From: Muribaculaceae bacterium
GTDB taxonomy: Bacteria; Bacteroidota; Bacteroidia; Bacteroidales; Muribaculaceae
Assembly: GCA_009775225.1 (NCBI GenBank)
Contig: VSPE01000069.1
Coordinates: 1-6,537 of the forward strand
Reading direction: 5' to 3'
Length of the DNA: 6,537 nt
A model generated the notes under the pieces. The model searched no databases and was not told the origin of the DNA. It saw nothing but the letters and a program-made list of their open reading frames with translations. This document shows, one piece after another, positions 4,808 through 6,537 of the stretch (position 1 is its first letter; each line of letters opens with the position of its first letter). Both the position numbers and the translations under genes were made by a program.

Positions 4808-5627
4808 CGACACCGACCTCCGCCGATATATCCCGAACCAAGTTGTCGCCGTCAAAGGCGAAGCCTCGCTCTTTTACAAAATCGCATACTGGCTCGACAC
4901 CGCCGAGCAATGGATTTTCGTCACTTTCTGCCCCGAATCCGTCGTAGACGCTATCCTCGCCGATAAATCCCTCTCCGCGCTCCACACTTCGCTCTCCGCT
5001 GTCGCGGCGCACCGCGCACTCGCCGACGCGATACCATCGCTCGACCTCGTGCAGACCGTCAACGGCTTTGCCGTGGTGAGTAATCAGAACCTCGCCCCGG
5101 CATCGCGCGACCGCGTGGATCGGCTCATCGCCGCCCACCGCTCCCAACGCGACACGGCCATTTCCGCGCTCATACCCCTGCTTGCCGAGGCGCACGCATG
5201 GCGCGACACACCCCAGTGCGATTACTTCCGCGCCACGCTCTTTCCGACACCGGCCCACATCCGACCGCTCGCCTCCGGCGCGGCGACGTGGGAGCGATAC
5301 GAGGAACTGCATCCGGCAATCGCCGCCGCTGAAGACCGCCTCGCCGCCGAGTACATTTCCCCCGAACTGATGCAGCGGCTCCGTGACGAAACCCTCGGCC
5401 TCTCTAAACCCTCGACTATAAACTATAAACTGTGCGAAGCACTAAAAGGCCACGTCGCCGACATCGTAATGGATAGACCCCTGCGCGACACCGCCCTCCG
5501 CGATATTGTCGACTATATCCGGCGACACCCCGACACCTTCCCCGAATGGCACCGCTCCGACACCGCCCGGCTTTTCTCGCCCCCTGTGTTCCGCAACAGC
5601 AAGCAATCTCCCGGCTATTGGTTTTGA
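4788..5627 (+). CDS. Head-tail connector-like protein, DUF6712-like (279 aa)
   Basis: The ATG at 4788 lies inside the end of the portal-like gene in another frame (20-nt overlap), showing translational coupling and shared function. The protein is soluble and mostly helical. It starts MNKLITNDTDLRRYIPN, has a helical middle (HTSLSAVAAHRALADAIPSL), then a short strand pair around VQTVNGFAVVSNQNLAPAS, followed by long helices with many Arg and Ala, and ends with an aromatic tail (SPGYWF). The nGF-x-V...APAS pattern followed by a long helix reminds me of DUF6712, a family found next to portal and capsid genes in Bacteroidetes phages and thought to act in head completion. The family match and role are inferences from memory. 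The last codons overlap the start of the region that leads into leader copy 2, and no intrinsic terminator is visible after the stop. Confidence 0.6.
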   Translation: MNKLITNDTDLRRYIPNQVVAVKGEASLFYKIAYWLDTAEQWIFVTFCPESVVDAILADKSLSALHTSLSAVAAHRALADAIPSLDLVQTVNGFAVVSNQNLAPASRDRVDRLIAAHRSQRDTAISALIPLLAEAHAWRDTPQCDYFRATLFPTPAHIRPLASGAATWERYEELHPAIAAAEDRLAAEYISPELMQRLRDETLGLSKPSTINYKLCEALKGHVADIVMDRPLRDTALRDIVDYIRRHPDTFPEWHRSDTARLFSPPVFRNSKQSPGYWF

Positions 5628-5674
5628 GGCAGACCGCCGACAATCCGCGCCGCCGCCTCCACGATGCGTTTGCC

Positions 5675-5897
5675 GGACATAATGAAACGTGGGCGTTATG
5701 GCACGGCGCACCGATTTTCCTGTGCAAAGTTAGCAAGCCGCGTCTTATGCAAGGGCACAAGTGCGCTCCGCGTTCCCCCTTTCTTCGCTGCGTTGCAGAA
5801 AGGTAATCACCCTTGCATCGGCAGACGCTTGACGCTTGCACCCGAATGCACGTAAAATCAAAGTGCTCCGGCACATAACTCTTAAAACTTGTTCATT
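5675..5897 (+). promoter_or_regulatory. Structured leader, copy 2, upstream of the 79-aa small protein
   Basis: This copy carries the same ordered blocks as 565-817: GGACATAATGA (5675-5685), GATTTTCCTGTGCAAAG (5713-5729), TTATGCAA (5745-5752), TTCGCTGCGTTGCAG (5784-5798), ATGCACGTAAAATCAAA (5846-5862) and a UNCG hairpin GTGC-TCCG-GCAC (5863-5874) placed 23 nt before the ATG. An outer 9-bp stem (5747-5755 with 5810-5818, ATGCAAGGG/CCCTTGCAT) encloses an inner 7-bp stem (5778-5784 with 5797-5803, CCTTTCT/AGAAAGG). The arms differ in sequence from copy 1, but the nesting and the position of the CGTTGCAG block are the same. A 7-bp tandem repeat GACGCTT lies at 5824-5837. About 30 nt extra lie between the first two blocks. 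No plus-strand TAnnTTTG box is seen. Confidence 0.55.
5725..5752 (-). promoter_or_regulatory. Minus-strand promoter-like element in leader copy 2
   Basis: On the minus strand TTG (5752-5750), followed by CATA, is separated by 17 nt from TAACTTTG (5732-5725), an exact TAnnTTTG match. It corresponds to 588-618 in copy 1, including the TTGCATA start of the spacer. Transcription would begin near 5718 and run antisense into the 3' end of the connector-like gene. Confidence 0.35.
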
Positions 5898-6137
5898 ATG
5901 ATTACCTCCGACAAACGCATCAAACAGGAAGACTTCGGCAACATCACCGACTATTCGGCAGTCTGCCCCAAAGGAATGAAGAAATTCTTCGCCTACGCAC
6001 ACTTCACCGATATGTCCTACTGCCTCCTGTCAAACATCTTCGCCGCCACTCGCACCGCCGCGCTGCGAATCGCCCTCGACCGCTTCGCCGACTGCACCGA
6101 ATATCTCGCCGGCATTACCCTCCACGGCGACGACTGA
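5898..6137 (+). CDS. Small hypothetical protein (79 aa) behind leader copy 2
   Basis: I prefer the ATG at 5898 (MITSDKRIKQ) over the in-frame ATG at 5889: it leaves the AT-rich spacer after the UNCG hairpin intact, like the start of the other leader-driven gene. The protein has no signal peptide. It has a polar N-terminus to about residue 22, a strand-like KKFFAYAHF, then SYCLLSNIFAATRTAALRIALDRF, in which NI-x4-RTA (46-54) matches NIGCNCRTA of the 123-aa protein at 818-1189, and a C-terminal CTEYLAGITLHGDD. It holds three cysteines (C23, C42, C66) with no obvious metal-site spacing. No known family is recognised. A strong terminator 24 nt after the stop makes the transcript monocistronic. 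A role in mobile-element maintenance or anti-defence is possible but unsupported. Confidence 0.75.
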   Translation: MITSDKRIKQEDFGNITDYSAVCPKGMKKFFAYAHFTDMSYCLLSNIFAATRTAALRIALDRFADCTEYLAGITLHGDD

Positions 6138-6160
6138 TTCGGGCAGCCGCCTCCCTCCGC

Positions 6161-6190
6161 GCCTCACCGAGCAATCGGTGGGGCTTTTTC
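6161..6190 (+). terminator. Strong intrinsic terminator after the 79-aa gene
   Basis: GCCTCACCGA (6161-6170) pairs with TCGGTGGGGC (6175-6184), a 10-bp stem with one T-G wobble, closed by a GCAA (GNRA) loop and followed by TTTTT (6185-6189). It ends the leader-2 transcript and separates it from the next promoter. Confidence 0.85.
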
Positions 6191-6221
6191 TTGTGTATCT
6201 GCCCGATTTTCACTAATTTTG
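6191..6221 (+). promoter_or_regulatory. Bacteroidetes-type promoter for the right-edge membrane protein
   Basis: TTG (6191-6193) is followed after 20 nt by TAATTTTG (6214-6221), matching the TTTG / TAnnTTTG consensus at normal spacing. Transcription would start near 6227, about 20 nt before the ATG at 6248. It follows a terminator directly, as expected for an independent unit. Confidence 0.65.
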
Positions 6222-6247
6222 CAATTATCAAATCCTCAACAGCCACA

Positions 6248-6537
6248 ATGAATTTCCTACACTATCTATATATTAAGGCAGATAACTGTGATACAAAATT
6301 CGCAGGTTGGCCTCGTGGTGGAATTTCATGCCCTTTATGGGTTGCAACGATGCCATATTTAGTTCATATCCTTATAAAATCGGATGTTTCGCGTTGGTTG
6401 GCATGGATTGCTTTGGGGTTGGCTTTTCTCATAATATATCTTCTCGTTTTGTGGATTTTGCCTCCAAAACTCGTTAAGAAGAACTATAATAAATGGCTGA
6501 AAGAATATAATGATAAAACTTCATTGTGGTTTTATCT
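6248..6537 (+). CDS. AT-rich small membrane protein, 3' truncated by the window
   Basis: The frame is open from the ATG at 6248 to the window edge (96 codons seen). It begins MNFLHYLYIKADNCDTKF, a cytoplasm-like polar start, then WPRGGISCPLW. A weak hydrophobic segment (about residues 30-44, LWVATMPYLVHILI) is followed by a strong transmembrane helix (about 50-71) containing WLAWIALGLAFLIIYLLVL. After P-P-K-L-V-K-K comes a basic, probably cytoplasmic stretch (KKNYNKWLKEYNDK). There is no signal-peptide cleavage site. Base composition is AT-rich like the lipoprotein at 2916-3431 and unlike the other genes, suggesting separate acquisition. It has its own consensus promoter. I do not recognise the family, and the C-terminal domain that might reveal it is outside the window. 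Confidence 0.75.
   Translation, partial: MNFLHYLYIKADNCDTKFAGWPRGGISCPLWVATMPYLVHILIKSDVSRWLAWIALGLAFLIIYLLVLWILPPKLVKKNYNKWLKEYNDKTSLWFY

Noticed and set aside
5615..5680. 21-codon minus-strand frame (starts MSGKRIVEAAAR) behind the minus-strand promoter-like element
   Set aside because: It is protein-like and well placed as a leader peptide, but copy 1 has a stop two codons after the equivalent ATG, so it is not conserved between the copies. Kept only as a note in the findings.
1..6537. CRISPR array, insertion sequence, rRNA or diversity-generating repeat
   Set aside because: No regularly spaced repeats, transposase, terminal inverted repeats, rRNA-like sequence or reverse transcriptase were seen on either strand.

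Overview
The window looks like an accessory region of a Bacteroidales (gut Bacteroidetes) genome. The supporting signs are five exact matches to the Bacteroidetes -7 promoter box TAnnTTTG (three on the plus strand, two on the minus), the lack of clear Shine-Dalgarno sequences before most starts, and proteins that resemble structural proteins of Bacteroidales prophages. Two base-composition classes are mixed. Most genes are GC-rich with C-ending codons. A lipoprotein gene (2916-3431) and a membrane-protein gene at the right edge (from 6248) are clearly AT-rich and look like later arrivals or cargo.

Layout. Positions 2-82 hold the end of an unidentified plus-strand gene. Positions 83 to about 564 hold no convincing gene but are rich in nested inverted repeats (a candidate structured RNA or single-strand DNA element). 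At 565-817 lies a long leader, followed by a 123-aa small protein (818-1189) with an intrinsic terminator at its stop codon, and then a 68-aa protein (1252-1458). Next comes a phage-like cassette: a 372-aa tail/baseplate-like protein (1516-2634), an 80-aa protein translationally coupled to it (2634-2876), the AT-rich lipoprotein (2916-3431), a 440-aa portal-like protein (3485-4807) with its own promoter and a striking dyad over its start codon, and an overlapping 279-aa head-tail-connector-like protein (4788-5627, DUF6712-like). A second copy of the leader (5675-5897) precedes a 79-aa small protein (5898-6137) and a strong terminator. A consensus promoter then drives a truncated membrane protein.

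The most interesting signal is the leader present twice (565-817 and 5675-5897). The two copies share several short sequence blocks in the same order. They also share an architecture whose stems differ in sequence: an outer stem around an inner 7-bp stem, and a UNCG-tetraloop hairpin 23-29 nt before the start codon. The paired changes suggest conserved RNA (or single-stranded DNA) structure. Both copies also carry a minus-strand promoter-like element at the same relative place, and both precede small proteins sharing an N-I-x4-R-T-A motif. The phage-like genes lie between the two leader-driven genes, and no terminase, major capsid or tape-measure gene is visible. This fits a remnant, a domesticated cassette, or a module of a larger element extending beyond the window.
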